Below are positions 63,337 to 64,000 of a stretch of 64,000 nt of DNA, piece by piece. Each line of letters opens with the position of its first letter. Positions within the stretch are counted from its first letter, which is position 1. The notes under the pieces are model-generated. The model had not been told where the DNA came from. It saw only the letters and a program-made list of their open reading frames with translations, and ran no database searches. The position numbers and the translations under genes were made by a program. Where the stretch lies: contig JAJEKV010000011.1 of assembly GCA_021234155.1 (NCBI GenBank), forward strand, positions 23,014,416 to 23,078,415. The letters are read 5' to 3'. The DNA comes from Isoetes taiwanensis (Eukaryota > Streptophyta > Lycopodiopsida > Isoetales > Isoetaceae).

Positions 63337-64000
63337 CTGCCCATGCAAGATTGCCCCAGTCATTGAGATCTGTAAAGGGTATGATCTTCCACATGACTTT
63401 GGTATGTACTTGAATTGTGGAAGACAAGTCTTTTGCTGGTCCATCTTGTCATGTATAATACATAAATAGTTATTGGGTTCCAATGCGGATAAAGTCCTCC
63501 ACATCCAATAACATGATCTACATGATAGTTGGTCAGTCATATGGTCCTTCATATGCTCCCTTATCCTAGCCCTTTGACTAGGTTGCACAGTCTTATCAAG
63601 AGTCTCCTTCAACTTAGCACATAAATTGCACTTTGCAAAGTTGTTTGAAGTTGCTATGGTGACATGATTGAAATGCTTCTTCCATAACCTACTAAAGCTA
63701 GGTTGGGATATTGGAAGAATTCCCAATTCTCGAAGTAGGGAATTCACTTCTTCCAAAATACTCTTTTGAGTACAATGTGATGGCAACCTTTTCTCAACAA
63801 CTGCTCTTCCCTTTTCATCCCTTCTACTTTTGTGTGGCATAGACTCTGCATTGAAATCAATATATTTTTCAAATATCTCCCTGGCAGCCAAGGTCCTAGC
63901 TGTTGGTCTCAACAAACCATTATTTCCCTCCATCTGTACCCCAGTGGCCTGTCTCAATTCTGAGATGGTGGGACCATGTCCTTATTGCAGCTATAGCTCT
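63337..64000 (-). pseudogene. DUF7869-family protein, copy 2, N-terminal part (right of the Gypsy insertion; runs off the window)
   Basis: Open on the - strand from the window edge to the insertion. Reads RTLAAREIFEKYIDFNAESM, KRLPSHCTQKSILEEVNSLL, ISQPSFSRLWKKHFNHVTIA, FAKCNLCAKLKETLDKTVQP and YLCIIHDKMDQQKTCLPQF (about 63465-63410). IHDKMDQxK is a hallmark of the DUF7869 N-terminal half and may hold the first acidic catalytic residue. The frame meets the 5' LTR at 63341, giving GQC and a stop inside the LTR; without the insertion it runs on in frame at 52267. The start codon lies outside the window. Confidence 0.85.

Overview
The window is nuclear DNA of a green plant. Both intact genes are plant-type orthologues: condensin-II subunit CAP-H2 and a UBP6/USP14-type deubiquitinase. 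They have many short GT-AG introns, and the surroundings are AT-rich and full of decayed plant-type retroelements. I cannot name the species. Short introns, numerous DUF7869-like reading frames and the mix of LINE, Copia and Tat/Athila-like elements would suit a non-flowering land plant (moss, lycophyte or fern), but that is inference.

Layout. 1-8.6 kb: sparse sequence with pieces of a PRT6-like N-recognin pseudogene (+ strand), interrupted by an internally deleted Ty1/Copia element (4169-6945) with matching LTRs and an initiator-Met primer-binding site. 9.06-16.67 kb: the only intact genic island. CAP-H2 (+, 11 exons, in frame throughout, 692 aa) faces UBP6 (-, 18 recognised exons) tail to tail. 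16.9-18.4 kb: a degenerate tandem array with a unit of about 80 bp. 19.4-29.8 kb: a graveyard of LINE fragments, most ending in a shared 3' signature and then a short pyrimidine-rich repeat, several of which grade into long CT tracts; an isolated seventh fragment lies at 41 kb. 

31.4-39.7 kb: the most interesting locus. A DUF7869-family reading frame (- strand) lies head to head with a broken reading frame (+ strand) carrying recognisable DNA N6-adenine/N4-cytosine methyltransferase motifs. The space between them, and a later gap in the methyltransferase frame, hold arrays of a perfect or near-perfect palindrome built on GTGTATTCGAATACAC. A 12-bp inverted repeat lies near both outer ends. I read this as a decayed, possibly undescribed DNA transposon pairing a DDE-like protein with a DNA methyltransferase.

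39.7-50.9 kb: mostly non-coding, with LTR-like repeats, hairpins, a 76-bp tandem duplication, microsatellites and two isolated exon-like segments. 51-64 kb: a second DUF7869-family gene (- strand), split by an 11.07-kb Ty3/Gypsy element (52268-63336, - strand) with two LTRs, a polypurine tract and a CTGCC target duplication. That element carries about 4 kb of extra sequence between integrase and its 3' LTR. The host frame is continuous across the insertion point, so the gene was readable there when hit. Frameshifts are frequent in the repeats and absent from the two host genes.
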